64,000 bases of DNA from Blumeriella jaapii. Lineage: Eukaryota; Ascomycota; Leotiomycetes; Helotiales; Drepanopezizaceae. Below are positions 23,546 through 35,477 of the stretch, piece after piece. The DNA lies in the NCBI GenBank assembly GCA_009599575.1, contig VWND01000073.1, forward strand, positions 682,001 to 746,000, read 5' to 3'. The first letter of the stretch is position 1. Each line of letters opens with the position of its first letter. The notes beneath the pieces were generated by a model. It had not been told where the DNA came from and searched no databases. It worked only from the letters and a program-made list of their open reading frames with translations. The position numbers and the translations under genes were made by a program.

Positions 23546-24770
23546 TCACGCCGAAGCAGGAATCGCCTCAGCCTGCGCCACTAACCTCGCTCTCCAGCCG
23601 TTACACACCTCCTCGAAGCCCCCGACCACATCGCCACAGACGCCAGCGCACTCTCTCGCGCCGAGCCGCTCGCCCCAGTTGTGTCTCTTGAGCCAGGTCT
23701 CGCCCTCTTCCCGCGCCTCGTCTTCCTTCCGCATCTCGGCTACGAGTTCCCGGGCGCTCTTCAGACGGCGTGTGGCGGTTGTGGTGGTTTGCCTGGACAT
23801 GTGCAATGTGTCGGAGAGGTAGTTGAGCGTCTGCACAAGGTCTGCTGTGAGGCTGTGCAGTTGGTCGAGAGATTGGAATGCCATTGTTGTAGGACGCGGC
23901 ATGGATTCGCCCATGGTCACGAGGAGTGGCAATATGTCGTCGATGAAATCCTTGTCGGGTGGTACGGAACCGGGAGTGAACAGTGGGTAGGCGAGAGATT
24001 GCAGAAGGCGGGTTTGGTGCATGAGATGTGTTGACAGTGCCGAGTGTGCGGTGATGAGCCTGACAGCATGTTAGAGACGTCTCTCTAGGAGCTCATAGGA
24101 GAACGAACCTCGTCGCGTTCCCTTCGACAGCAGACTGTCCACCTAGATCCTTCAGTCCCTCTATTACCCTCTTCACAACGCCATCTCGATCTGTCCCATT
24201 GTTCTCCGCCCCCCTCCTTGCCAGACTCTCCACCGTGTCCATCCTCGCCAACAACGCCGGCGGTATACTCGACGGCTCTAGATCCGGGTTTCCCCCATAG
24301 TCGCTCCCATCGTACTCACTCGGCTGTCTCTTGTGTGCTCTCCCTCCGCCCAAAAACGGCATCGGCGGTGACAGGCTGGCCAATTTCGGCTGAGCCTCAA
24401 CCGGTGAAGATCTGACATCCACGCCACTATCCCGCGTCGGCTCATCCTCCTCGCCTCCAGCCTCCTGGAAGTTCATGTCCGGCTCGTACTCCTCATCCTC
24501 TTCTTCCCCATCCCCCCATGCATCCGCCAGCTCATCCGCCAAGTTGCCCAAGCCATTCGAGACGGCTGCCGGGCCACCACTGCTGAAGACATCCACACCT
24601 CCCGAATTCGAGCGTGCGAAATCGTTCATCTGCGGCGAGGCAGGTGTGTTGATGCTGCCTTTCGAATGCCGGCGAGGGGTATCGTTGTTGAATAAGAGTG
24701 GTGTAGCAAACGAGAGATCGGCGGCAGAGGGATCTCTGCTATGCCGAGGGGTTCGCGGCGAGGCCGACAT
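23546..24770 (-). CDS. Conserved hypothetical protein with acidic linker and helical C-terminus
   Basis: Two exons, 24770-24109 and 24059-23546, are joined across a 49-bp GT-AG intron, giving 391 residues. The N-terminal 60 residues are Ser/Pro-rich with possible kinase sites (SPRTPRHSRDPS). Residues about 80-120 are strongly acidic. The second half is predicted helical and reads smoothly across the splice (NATR to LITAHSALSTHLMHQTRLL). The C-terminus holds a conserved-looking WGERLGARECAGVCGDVVGG block. I do not recognise the family. A cytoskeletal or nuclear-associated coiled-coil role is possible but unsupported. The even codon use and clean splice make it a real gene. Confidence 0.7.
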
Positions 24771-25884
24771 CTTTCCGGAAAGAATTCGTGAACGAAGGAT
24801 AGTCGTCCAGCTTGACGGGATCTCTCGATGGCAGGTGAGATGTTGTTTCGAATGGGCGTTGTTGGGCTTGTCGACGTGGTGATGGAGGCCAAGGAGGAGG
24901 TTCAGGCGTTGTTGATTGCTTTAATGCTTGTCCCGATTGCGCGCCAATGGCAACAACGACAACAATAAGAATAATATAAACGACCTCGGGTCGTGCACGG
25001 CATTCGCGATTGGCAAAGGGCAATCCCTGTGCAGCTGCAGAGTTGTGTTCGATGGCCAGGGTGAGAGGGGGAGAGTGGTGATGGATGTGATGCAGTCTTG
25101 CTGCAGTTGAAGCTACCGTTCGGTGCAGCATGTCGTGGCGCTACTGAAATACGCTAAGGGGACTTCTCGGGGGAAAATCCCAAAAGCTTCAATTCCCGCT
25201 CGGTCGACGATGTCTTCCACTTCAAGCCGCCCAACCAACCTGGATCCTCCGACGGAGTTGGCATACGACGGGATCTGCGACTTCTCCTACATCCCAAGTA
25301 CCCTACATGCATACTTCTCAATCGATATACTAACGTGGCAACGCAGTCGTGAGCAAGTCGAGGGCTCGCCCTTCTACATGTTCCACAGCGAGCACTACAG
25401 TTGTTCACCCTACGGCTAGTCAAACCAGTCTTCACTCATCAGGGCAGGCGTGCGTACGAGATACGAGGGCTCACTCGCGCAACGATCATCGACCAACAGA
25501 GGTATTGGAGATCCATGGGTAGATTTGTTTGAAACTCAGGCCTATCGAAAAACCATGCTCCACGCCACCAGGGCGCTATGCAACGAACAAGTCCAACGTC
25601 AGGCTGTACAGAAAGTTCACGACCACGCCATCCACAGGCTAACTGGCATCAAAGGACGGCGACCAAGCCCACGGTTGGTCAAACGAGCAGATCCCAAAAC
25701 CACGCACCTGGAGCGATACCAACAACACCCAAGTACACGACGTTCTGTACACGTCCAAACGGTGCTTTCACCCCCCCCCCTCCCAAATCCCTCCCTGGCG
25801 ACCTCGGGCAATAGAGATACAGCCCACCGCGACCTTGATGAGACTCCGCTGACGGAAGGGCTGGGTACCCACCGAACCCCCCGG
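24771..25884. other. Intergenic region with a possible small fragmentary gene
   Basis: An ATG at 25210 opens a short frame (ELAYDGICDFSYIP) that could splice at 25299 to an acceptor after a TACTAAC branch site near 25328. The downstream exon has no clear family and several competing frames, so I do not annotate a gene. Frames on the opposite strand at 24739-25131 look like the 5' leader of the gene starting at 24770. Confidence 0.35.
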
Positions 25885-26499
25885 TTACATCCTCTCCTCT
25901 TCTAGTCTATACCAATGGGAGGAACAGAAATCTCTAGTGTATATTCTATCGTTTGGCCATTGACGAGTATCCTTAATCTCTCTCATCCTTGCCGCCCTAG
26001 CTTCCCAGACATGTCGGGGATGGACGCGCGGATCGTTGCAGGTGTACGGATTCATTTGGGAAAGGCGCGCTAAAGCTCTATCCTCATAGGGCTGCCACTT
26101 GTTTTTGGTGAGATCATCCTGATACAGGTTCCGAGCGACTGTTTGTGGGATTCCATGGCGGGTACTCGGCCTGCCAAAGGGCTTGTGATAGTCGTCCGTC
26201 TCGGCTCGAGGTTGGGAGTCTCGTTGGTAATAATCCCAGTTTTGACTGGTGTGCTCGAAGATGACCGCGCCCGTTAAACTCTTGGGATGTTCCTCACGCA
26301 AACCGTTGTCGGCGTTCACGCTGTCCCTTATCTCTTGGTAGGATGACCCTGGACCTCCGGTGTACCAGTCGCAATCACTACGTTCGATGGCACGCCAGAT
26401 TTTTGGGACGTCTCGGGGGGTTACCATCGTGAGATAATCTCCATGCTGGTCTTTGAAGGTGTTTGTGTAGCGTGGTCCACGCCTTGAATCGTACGCCAT
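25885..26499 (-). CDS. Hypothetical intronless 204-residue protein
   Basis: A single open frame starts at ATG 26499 and ends at 25885. The product is polar and rich in Arg, Asp, Tyr and Trp, with several WY/YY pairs (DCDWYTGGPG, QNWDYYQRD, SSHWYRL). There is no signal peptide, membrane segment or motif that I recognise. Composition is even along its length, which favours a genuine gene over a chance frame. It could be lineage-specific. Confidence 0.5.
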   Translation of the reverse strand: MAYDSRRGPRYTNTFKDQHGDYLTMVTPRDVPKIWRAIERSDCDWYTGGPGSSYQEIRDSVNADNGLREEHPKSLTGAVIFEHTSQNWDYYQRDSQPRAETDDYHKPFGRPSTRHGIPQTVARNLYQDDLTKNKWQPYEDRALARLSQMNPYTCNDPRVHPRHVWEARAARMREIKDTRQWPNDRIYTRDFCSSHWYRLEEERM

Positions 26500-26925
26500 G
26501 TTGAGGTCTCGTGAGTGGTGGTGTTAATGTTGTATAGTAAGGCGTCTAACGGCAGAAGTGTTCACACCAGGTGAGGATCTGTGAGGTGCGGGACTTGGGC
26601 AGTGTTATGATGCTCCTAGGTTTGAATGCGTCCAGGAAGAGTGAAGATGTTTATGTATCTGATTCCGTTTAGGTGGTAGTAACTTTGATGAAGAAGGTGG
26701 TTGTAGAATGCAGTAAGCTTGTCTGGAGGAACGAAACACGAACTTGGGAGAAAGAGGTCCTGGTATTTATGCTGTCTTGGTGCAGACCTTTCGAAGCGAT
26801 ACACTCACAGGGTCGGAGTTTTCGATTCACGCTGTTTGTGATTATTCGATCCTGGAATCCTAAGCGAGGTAAAATTCTTTCACAGGCTGTGAATGCCTCA
26901 GTGTGGACTGTAAATCACAACAATT

Positions 26926-27063
26926 GACTAAAGACAGAAAGATTTCGAGTCAGAGGAACGTCCCTAATAACAAGTGACTGAAGACATAAAGATTTCGAGT
27001 CAGCGGAACGTCCCTAATCACAAGTGACTGAAGACAGAAAGTTTTCGATTCAGATGAACGTCC
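26926..27063. repeat. 50-bp tandem repeat, about 2.8 copies
   Basis: Copies at 26926-26975, 26976-27025 and 27026-27063 share GACT(A/G)AAGACA(G/T)AAAG, a CGAGTCAG block and a GAACGTCC block. They differ at a few positions. The array is intergenic and non-coding. Confidence 0.9.
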
Positions 27064-29386
27064 TTCGAAAAGAACGAACTCACAAGTATTCACCTATTCC
27101 AACATCCACCTGGCGAGTGAATAACCTCGACCCTGACCCAGCGCTCTTGACCAAGGAGCTAGCTAGCTGTCTTTGTCTCCAAGTCTCCGTACTGTATAAG
27201 CCATCGAAAAAAAAGGGGGCTCGCCAATTCCATCTCAACGGCCCCGACACGTAACCCACTCTCGTCTTTTCCCCATCTCTCGTCTCCTATGGAAATCACG
27301 CATTCACACAAACCCAAAGATGCTCACACCCCGCCCCAAAGACGTGGCACGTGTCGTTCTCGCGGCCGTGGCTATCTAGGAGGTAGGTACGGTGTTTACT
27401 TACTCCACCCAGCTCGCTTAATCCTCCTCGCCCAAGGAACACAACTTTTCTCTTGCCAATTTTTATTTCAAGAAGACAGGCTTACGTTCCGTACATGGGA
27501 CCGGAAACTAGCTATCCTATCTCCTCTCCTCTCCTCCACAGCTGATGAGGAGGTGGCAGACAGGATCTACTCTGGCCGCACATTGATTGATCTTTTCCTC
27601 TTTTTTATCTCCATATCATGTTTCTCTTCATTCCATTTCATTTTTTTTCTTCTTCTCTTTTCTTTTTTCCATTGCATGTTTCTTTTCTTCTCTTCTCTTC
27701 CTTTCTTTTCTTTTCGGTTCTCTTTTATCAACAGCCAAATTATAGCGGGCGTCGCTAGAACTGAACCAGCGGGGTCGGGTATAAAGCAGTCTCGATTCTT
27801 ACTCTTACTTCGAGATCGGTCTGCAGTCGCTATGGGGTGTATCTACAGTACCTAAGATGGGACAAAGCGATCGCTTCATGCAAAACAACAACAACATTGC
27901 AGAGAGACGGAGGGAGAGAGACGGAGAGAGAGAGACGGAGAGAGAGAGAGGGAGAGAGAGAGAGAGAGAGACGTTATGGGAGGTGCGACATGGCAGGAAA
28001 AACCGCTGGTGCATTTCAGGGCTTGTCTGCGTTCCTGCAGGCTTTGATTTTCCACCAAAACGCGCGTAGTCGTCAGCACCTAGGTACTCACGCCGACGAA
28101 TTCGCAGGTGCGCAGAAGTCAGTAAGGTAGGTATCAAGCTTGCGTTTCTTTTCACGTCAGCCCAACAACAAGATAGGTGTTTTCCGACTCCAGTACGCCA
28201 CGGGAGACCGCACGCATAAAGGAAGCAACACGATTCCGTCAAGCCATGGCCGGATCCCTTCCGCTGCTATTAAACTGCATTCTGATCTGATCAAGCTCGT
28301 CGCCCACATCTACGTGTAGCCCATGTCCCAACTGCTCCGTGGCTGTTGCGTGCAGTCACCGAGCCTCTTGACCCGGCTGACACGTCCCGGCTACACAACA
28401 GGGCCTCTTCGAGTGCGAATCGCCTGAACTTGCTCGCGCACGTTCGCGAGCGGTACGTTTTCTCGTGCTACAACGCGTAGGCCAGTTGCGGCTGTCGCAA
28501 ATACGGGTCGTCTCGGCGGATATCCCTTTGTAAGTGACATCCTCACGACGTTTGGGTGGATGAATACGGGCAGAAGGGATGGAAAAGCGCGCACTTCTGC
28601 ACAAGCGCTGCGATTTCATACGCTTGCCACAGTGGGAAGCCGCCGCTCGACGAGCTGGCGTCCTTGGAGTCTCCCTGGCCTCGGATTTCGGGCTTGAGAG
28701 CAGGAGAGGAAGAAGCTCGGCACGATGCAAGCGCGGTCGCAAGGAGGCTCTGATTTTTGCTCTGCCAGCCGTCCGACGGAAACAACATCGAGGATCGAGG
28801 GAGGAGGCCTCGTACAGGAGGCCCACAAATCTCCTACGTCGAGACCTGGATTGGATGCTCAGGCAAGGAGAGCGTGTTCAGTGACGAAATTCGTAAATGG
28901 TAAGAGTAGCTTGATGGATGGCTCTTTGCGGCTCACAAGTGTAAGGTAGGTAGGTGGAAGTCATGGAGAACTTGATTGAAAGATAAATGCGCACCGAGAA
29001 CGTATTGTAGAAGTTGGTAGGGAGGGAAGGAAGGAAGGAAGGAAGGATCTGATAGCTTAGGTGACGGTGGGTGTGCAAGACGAGGAGACGAGAACCCTCC
29101 TTTCTCAGTTCATAGAAGACGGCCCGGAGCGCTTGGTTCTCATCTGGGACGAGTGTAGCCAAAGGCAGTTGGAAGAGGACGAATGCATGTCAGCATCCCG
29201 TGGCACGTCGAAGCAAACATTGATTTCGATTCTATTCTTCAACACGAGAGACATTTGTGACAGGCCTTCAGACCCGTCAATCATCCAAAGACTGCTTGCG
29301 CTTGCAATAAGGAAAAAAAGGAATCCAATCTGGTCCGAGTCCAATCTGGTCCGAAGTTGGTCTGGAAACCCACCTTCTGCACGGCT
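27064..29386. other. Intergenic region with microsatellites
   Basis: No gene is supported. The region holds CT-rich tracts at about 27595-27720, a GA-rich microsatellite at 27901-27971 and a (GGAA)n tract at about 29021-29047. Open frames at 27289-27855, 28356-28826 and 28579-28884 are low-complexity or overlap on both strands. Confidence 0.5.
27901..27971. repeat. GA-rich microsatellite
   Basis: About 70 bases consist almost entirely of GA dinucleotides with a few ACGG interruptions. It produces spurious charged open frames on one strand and Leu/Ser frames on the other. Confidence 0.9.
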
Positions 29387-32300
29387 TCAATCTTCGACTT
29401 TCAACTCACTACCACCAGTCCAACTTTCAACCTTAGCGACCAAGTCCTCTCTGCCCAACAGATGAATAAGAATCGTGATGCCTGCAATGCCCAAGTCGAA
29501 TTTTCCGCTGGCAACATTCTTGCTCACCTCCTTGTACCTCTGTTTCCAATAACAACGATGCTCACGCTCACTCTCCTTGTCAACGACCTCATCAGTACTC
29601 AAGCCTTGCTCATCGGCACCAAATTCCCATGAATCCATCCAATCTAGACTAGTGGTTGAGACCGAAGGCTGCGACTTGAAGTTGCCGCTTTTCTCCTCCT
29701 CGCCAACGATCTCATCGTCACTCAAATTGTGCTCCTTCCCTGCAACCTTCTTGTCCTCGGGGCTCCAATCCACCAATTTCAGCTTCCACTCCTTCCGTTT
29801 GCCTGTTGTTCCTTTGCTGTCAATGCTCCTGATTCTGGGCATACTGGTCTCATTATCAGGTGTCGTGAATCCTCGTCCCTCGACCTCTTGGGCAAGTTGT
29901 GCGACTGCAGTACGGCTCGAAAGGCTGCTACCCCCCATCTGGATTCTCTTTGATTGCTCCTGGTCGTCAAGTAGCTGTTTCGTAAGAGCCTGCACAGAGT
30001 TTTGTTTGTTCAGCTGGAATAACGTGGAAAACTTTCTGGAGGCCTTTCTCGACTTGGGGAGAGACCCCATTCGTGGGCTGCGGTTAGCAGGAAGCGTGGC
30101 ACAATTCCTCCCTTTGGCCACAGAGTCTCGTGAGAGGAAGGTACAGCTTGCTCGTCGCACATGATTGTGCTCAAGTTCGTGATGCGAAGGAATGGTAAAC
30201 AAAGTTCCATCGGTGGGTTCAGTGCTAGCCCGGAAATTCGTCGATATCCGTCCCGGAAAACAGTTCTTTCCTTGTATCGTAAATTGCTCACGTTCAGTCC
30301 ATGATGAATTGGATGTGAAAGAATGTACTTTTTCGTGGCTTCGAATGTTGTTTGAGTCTAGCGAGTGTTCTGGGTTTACCACCAGTCTCGGTTCGGTGGC
30401 GGCTTTTGAATTTGGTTCATTAGATTTTCTGTGATGCGGTTGCGAACTACGTTCGTGCAGAATAGCCGGTGGCGAGCTGCTGACTTGTACGAGAGCATAG
30501 TCTCCAGGCCACAGAGAGACAGCTTTTTTTCGAGGTGTATGGTGATGAGCAAATGTTTTGTGATCTGCATGCGTGCAGCATCGTACGCTGTGATGCGTGT
30601 TCTGGCAAGCTGCACATTGGCAATCGTCAAGACAATGTTGGCATTCGCCGACCACCCCCGTGCTTATCGGACTTCCATGTCGAGCATGACCTGTCCGTGG
30701 ATATCCGTGACATTCAACGTATTCGGGGACACCGTGCTTAATTCCGTAGTCGGTCTTCACTATCTGCGAATGCGACGAGTCTGGTCCTGAGCCGTATGTG
30801 AAACGCGAGTGCGGCGAGTCCGAGTGGTGGGCATGATGAGGAGGATCATGCCCAGAGATTGGCGAGTAACACCGAGCTGATATGTCGACTGTACAATTGA
30901 TTCGGCTCGGGTCTGCATTGTGACTAGCCTCTGTTTCTTCAGGCACTCGCTCCTTCGGCTTCTTTCTAGGGCACGAGACCACATATTCGTGATCTGTAGC
31001 ATGGGAGGTTTGGCTTCCACAGCTTGGAACCTCCGATGAGATATTGATAGCACGTTGGTGCTTCACGCGATGATGCGATGCGTGGTGAGAGACTTCGCGG
31101 GAGTGCTTTGGCAAGAAGGGTAGCGATTTTCGGGGCGCTCCCAGGTCAGCAATAACGAAAGGGTTATCCTTCACGCTCGTTGGTACTCTCTGTTCCAGAG
31201 ATATACCCGAATCCTGCTGCGACGGGAACCCCCGGACGGTCTCCAAACCAGTTACGGGTTCGTAGAGTGCCGAGAATTTGAGCGTTGGGCGGAAGGGCTT
31301 CCGTGATGGTAATGCGTGCTGCTCGAATCTAGGCTGTAGAGGTGTTGGACCAGGCCTTGGTTGGGCTTGCTTGACTAGATCGTCATTGATCCTTCGATTC
31401 TCTTTTGGCCTCAAGTTCCGTCCCTTTCCTGGCAACTCTTCACCAGGGCAAGGATGTTCTTCTTCGAGGGTGGAGGGTAATTGATCGTTGCATTTGTAGC
31501 AAAATCGGTGGCTGCATCTCCAGCATGCAACCGAAGTGCGACTGTTGCTAGAGGCACACAGGTGACAGTAGTTGTGGTGGCCGTATGGAGTGTCGCCAAA
31601 ATCGTGGAAGGCCTCTCTGGACGCCAGTCCTGCTGGCCTCTGTATACCGTAGTCGTCAAACATATCTCGAACATCTCGTCGACGGGTGGTGGATGTTGTT
31701 GCAATAGTGTTGACGGAATCCTGCGAATCCTTGAAACCCGATCTGTGAGGCTGGATTTGGCGGCCACACGAGTCCCCGCTGGTTTTCGTAGCAGTGCTGG
31801 GGAAAAATGAGGTTTGTGGCATGTACTGCTTCTGATTGCCGGAGAAATCAACCTCCTTCAATACGTCCAGGTCTATGCCATTGCGGCTTCCGCTGCCCCT
31901 TGTGTTGAACTTGGCCCGCGATGAGATACCCCACTGTGAAGCCGCATCGTCTTGTTTTCTCGTGTCCGTCTGCTGCTCAACCTGAACACTAATCCCTGGA
32001 GAGCGCTCATACCGAAAACCCTCATCTGCAATTCCGTGCTCCGCTTCGTGGTGAGTCCGAATCGTTTTGATGCCAAGGAAGCTGTGCCTACTTTCGACCC
32101 GGGGTGACTCGTCGGGCTGACTACTCTTAGTAGCAGGATGTCCAAACCTGGGATTCACACGGCGACCAAATCCAGAACGAGAATCTTCTCGGACGCGCGG
32201 TTTAACAGAGTCACCAAATTTCGGCGCTTCTAAGCTTCTGAGGTTCTGCAAGAGTTGAACGCGCGAAGCCACGGAGCCTTTGGGAATCGCGTCACGGGAG

Positions 32301-32389
32301 CGCTGTCCACTCCTGGAGGGGGAGAAATCGGGGAGTGTACCGTCATGATGGATCGAACTAGGAGGCCGCCACGAGTATATGGTGGCCAT
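29387..32389 (-). CDS. Large hypothetical protein with cysteine/histidine zinc-binding-like clusters
   Basis: A single uninterrupted frame of 1,000 residues starts at ATG 32389. The N-terminus (about residues 1-270) is Ser/Arg/His-rich and probably disordered. Around residues 280-320 is a cluster CHLC...CWRC..RFCYKC...HPC, which looks like a zinc-binding module. About residues 585-620 hold a second cluster, CQHCLDDCQCAAC, followed by CC and several His. The C-terminal 60 residues are more ordered, with an amphipathic segment (YWKQRYKEVSKNVASGKFDL) and IAGITILIHLLG. I do not recognise a named family. The pattern suggests a fungal scaffold or nucleic-acid-associated protein, but function is unknown. 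An intronless gene of this size is unusual beside the intron-rich neighbours. Confidence 0.75.
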   Translation of the reverse strand: MATIYSWRPPSSIHHDGTLPDFSPSRSGQRSRDAIPKGSVASRVQLLQNLRSLEAPKFGDSVKPRVREDSRSGFGRRVNPRFGHPATKSSQPDESPRVESRHSFLGIKTIRTHHEAEHGIADEGFRYERSPGISVQVEQQTDTRKQDDAASQWGISSRAKFNTRGSGSRNGIDLDVLKEVDFSGNQKQYMPQTSFFPSTATKTSGDSCGRQIQPHRSGFKDSQDSVNTIATTSTTRRRDVRDMFDDYGIQRPAGLASREAFHDFGDTPYGHHNYCHLCASSNSRTSVACWRCSHRFCYKCNDQLPSTLEEEHPCPGEELPGKGRNLRPKENRRINDDLVKQAQPRPGPTPLQPRFEQHALPSRKPFRPTLKFSALYEPVTGLETVRGFPSQQDSGISLEQRVPTSVKDNPFVIADLGAPRKSLPFLPKHSREVSHHASHHRVKHQRAINISSEVPSCGSQTSHATDHEYVVSCPRKKPKERVPEETEASHNADPSRINCTVDISARCYSPISGHDPPHHAHHSDSPHSRFTYGSGPDSSHSQIVKTDYGIKHGVPEYVECHGYPRTGHARHGSPISTGVVGECQHCLDDCQCAACQNTHHSVRCCTHADHKTFAHHHTPRKKAVSLWPGDYALVQVSSSPPAILHERSSQPHHRKSNEPNSKAATEPRLVVNPEHSLDSNNIRSHEKVHSFTSNSSWTEREQFTIQGKNCFPGRISTNFRASTEPTDGTLFTIPSHHELEHNHVRRASCTFLSRDSVAKGRNCATLPANRSPRMGSLPKSRKASRKFSTLFQLNKQNSVQALTKQLLDDQEQSKRIQMGGSSLSSRTAVAQLAQEVEGRGFTTPDNETSMPRIRSIDSKGTTGKRKEWKLKLVDWSPEDKKVAGKEHNLSDDEIVGEEEKSGNFKSQPSVSTTSLDWMDSWEFGADEQGLSTDEVVDKESEREHRCYWKQRYKEVSKNVASGKFDLGIAGITILIHLLGREDLVAKVESWTGGSELKVED

Positions 32390-32744
32390 GGTCAAGCTTG
32401 CTCGGAGTACGGAGACATGGGTGCTGCAATCGAGATGTCAACTGTAAAAATGAAATCGAATAATGATTGTCATAAGAGAAGGACTGGCAAGTCGCACTCG
32501 TCGAGCAGCTCAGCTAGACGGTTGCGGATGGGGCAAAGATTTTTCGAACAGGAGAGAAGAATATCACTACTAAGGTAGTCGACGGAGTTCCTCACACCGG
32601 CTTCTGAGGGGAAGGAACGACCATTGATCTACTCATCAATGATACTTGAACAAGCGTTTCTGGTGGTATGCATTTAGGAAACATTGATGTACAAAAGCCG
32701 CTCATTTCTAAGCCTGCCTAGCTCAGCTGGAAGCCGTGACAAGA

Positions 32745-33530
32745 TTACTTAAGGGCAGCTTGCAAGCTCTCCAAAACCTGCATCGCGTTAGCCCGTATTT
32801 CGATCATGTCCACCACTTGTCAGCCTCACCTCAACTTCAATCTTTGCCTCGGCGATGTCCTGCTCACTTCCGCTTCCACCAGCAATCTTCTGTGCTTCTG
32901 CCAGTTGTGATCGAACATTGTCGATGCTGAATTCCTCCAGAGGGAAGCCCTCCACCGCGTTGATGCTCAGTTCCGAGTTGGGTTGAACGGTTGCAAATCC
33001 GCCAGAAACTGCAGGACATGGCTTAGCCAGAGACCGATGTTGCACGTTGGCAAAACCTACGGAAAAACTGCTTGCTTGCGCCGCTCTCCTCAATAACCTC
33101 AACAAGCCCAGGCTTCAGTTGCTCGATTGAAGGAACGTGGTTGGCGAGGATACCCATCTCACCGGATTCCGCGGGGATGTTGACTTGCACAACACCTTGC
33201 GACTTGTAGATGGACTGTTGACGACTTGTCAGTCGGAACGTTTTCGAACCAAATTCCACCCCTGTGCCGCCCTGCAATCCATGTGAATCGCTCAAGCTTC
33301 CTGGTCACTCATGATTCCTCCAAGCACAAGCGGATCGTAGATCGAGCGTACCTGATGGGGAAGAACCAAGCTCAGCTTGATCTGCGAGATGTTAGCCATG
33401 GACGCAAAATCTGATGGGCGCTGCCGACCTTATCCGACACGGCCTCAGCATATCCTCTGCGCCCAAGAGTTGTCTGGATGGCTGTGGGGCGCACACGCAG
33501 AGCGGCGCGCGCGATCTTGAAGGAGTTCAT
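32745..33530 (-). CDS. ATP16: Mitochondrial F1F0 ATP synthase subunit delta
   Basis: Five exons (33530-33429, 33381-33352, 33214-33061, 33008-32830, 32777-32745) give 165 residues, the normal length for this subunit. The N-terminus (RAALRVRP...RRGYAEA) is a basic mitochondrial targeting peptide. The core has IKLSLVLPH, VNIPAESGEMGILANHVPSIEQLKPG and SGGFATVQPNSELSINAVEG, diagnostic of the delta/epsilon beta-sandwich of the central stalk. The C-terminal helices end in LQAALK. It couples proton flow in F0 to catalysis in F1 at the inner membrane. Intron 2 (33215-33351) is 137 bp and the others are 47-52 bp. All joins keep frame, with no anomaly. Confidence 0.95.
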
Positions 33531-34830
33531 GATGAAGTGAGGGTTCAATGGGGATTGTCGTCGTTGACTCGTCGGCGAGAGCGTTGCTGGAAGTTCGTTG
33601 CTCGCCTGCTCGATTGCGCTAGTGTCAGCCCGACTAGTCATGTGATCGATGCGGCTCAAAACCACGGGAAGCTCGAGCTGAATGTCACACAGGAGCGAGC
33701 GGGTGGACGCCGTCGGACCCATCCCAGCAGGCTGTCCTTGATAAACAGCCGCGCTGCAAACACAGAGATGAAGAGTTGAAACACTCTTTTCCCGGGAATC
33801 TCCTACGATCGCTTGCAACAGGCCAACCCAGTCAGGAGGTTGATTAAAGGATGGAATCATGAGCCTATTTCCAGCCCTGCACAAAACTGCTGTTTCACAG
33901 GATGTTCGAGTGGTTTGGACAGCCGCAATAGGAGAATGCTTTCCGCGGACTGAAAGATGCATTGTGCAGTAAAGCTCAGATACTGCTGGTCGGATCTGTT
34001 CGGTTGAGGATCGCACCGCCCACGAGGACTTTTCACAGTCCTTGTATCACAGTTCTTCTGTCGCTCTTAATCTTCACGTTGCATCTCAAAACCGTCCGCC
34101 TGGGGAATATCGGATTGTGTTTCCTGTCTCCCAACGTTCGGGTCTTGCTCTTTCCCCATCTACGTTTCTGTTTCTATTCAAGGGTTCCCCTACGAATCTT
34201 TTCAGCGCTCTCGCTGCGTCTTGGGAGCCTCTGCCTTCGGCGGCTTTCAGACGGTTACTTTTCGAGCAAGGCCAGCTCTGTTTACAAAACGGCATCTGAC
34301 GAAGAACTGCTCGCACTACACCGGAGAAGCGTCCCAAGAAGAAACAAGCACCTCACTCGGAAGTGATCGTTCATTTTCTTTCTCTCGAGTCCAGCATTCT
34401 CCGCGGCCAGTAGAGTACCTGACTCCGTCTAGAGCTTGACAGCCGTCGGCGTTGAGGAATAGCACCGTAACGTCTAAAACGAGGAAGTGGTTCCCAGAAA
34501 TGCTCTGAAGGTCTCTTCACAAATCACTGCCCATGGCCCTTTCTTTATCATTCGCTGGGGCGATATTCCGATCATGCACACGCCTATATCAGGAGCAAAA
34601 AGACGATCGAGCAGCCCAGGTGGGGGGTTGGGCATTGTGGCTTGCAGCTACGCCTTGTCAGCAGATCCGGTCTTCACGTCTTCCCGGACATGGCTTATCC
34701 ATAGCATCCTGATCCTGATCCCACCTTTCATCGTCCTCGCTATCCTCCTCCCGCCTCCGATTTTGTGACGTGCTCGTAGATCCACTCTTCTCTCTGGCAA
34801 GAGACAAGGTGAGCTTGCCCCTTGGCTGCT

Positions 34831-34863
34831 TGTACAGCACAGTACTGTACAGTACTGTACAGC
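34831..34863. repeat. GTACTGTAC palindromic tract
   Basis: CAGTACTGTACAGTACTG is a perfect 18-base palindrome within a 33-base tract of overlapping GTAC and ACTG words. Confidence 0.9.
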
Positions 34864-35407
34864 ACGAGTGCCCTCCACCAGGCATCAATCTGTGGTGTGT
34901 ATGGTACTGTAGGGATGATCACGGTCTGGTCTTGGGGCACGATCGGACATCTTCACCTCGGGTGATGGTGTGCAGAGCCAGGCAGCCGATGGACCGGCGT
35001 CGGTGCTTTCGAGAAAAATTTCCATCTACAGTAGGCTCATCGTCTTGGACAGGCCTGGCCAGTCGGTGGTGTTTGAAGAGCGTGGCACGCGATTTCATGT
35101 TGGCAACATCTCGATTTGGCAATCTCGGTACTTTGCGCTCCAAGCCATTTCCTGGCCGCACCGTATCGGATTTCATCTCCCCCAATGCGGACGGCTTTCG
35201 AGCACAACACTCACTCCCTCAGATCGTCATCCGATCACAACTCTGTAAGCGAGCCACGAGAGAAAATCAACAACTCGGCGTTCATGCTCCAAGCCCGTGT
35301 CCTCACCTTCCCCGCAGTTTAGACCTTACCCTGAAGTACTCGGTTCGGATACTTCGTAAAGTCGGAGGTGGGTTTCGGGGGAGTGAAGAACGAATTTTTG
35401 GTGTGGT

Positions 35408-35424
35408 GGGGGGGGGGGGGGGGG
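35408..35424. repeat. G homopolymer tract
   Basis: A run of 17 Gs on the plus strand follows a GTGTGGT sequence. It is a potential quadruplex or sequencing-difficult site. A second run of about 15 Gs lies at 35690-35704. Confidence 0.85.
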
Positions 35425-35477
35425 TGCGGTGCGTGAACTCCCGATGACTTCGCGATGCTCCATCCAAAGTCTATCTC

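Noticed and set aside
34770..35447. 225-codon plus-strand frame in the GTAC-palindrome region
   Set aside because: Begins in palindromic repeats, ends in a poly-G tract, and competes with frames on both strands.
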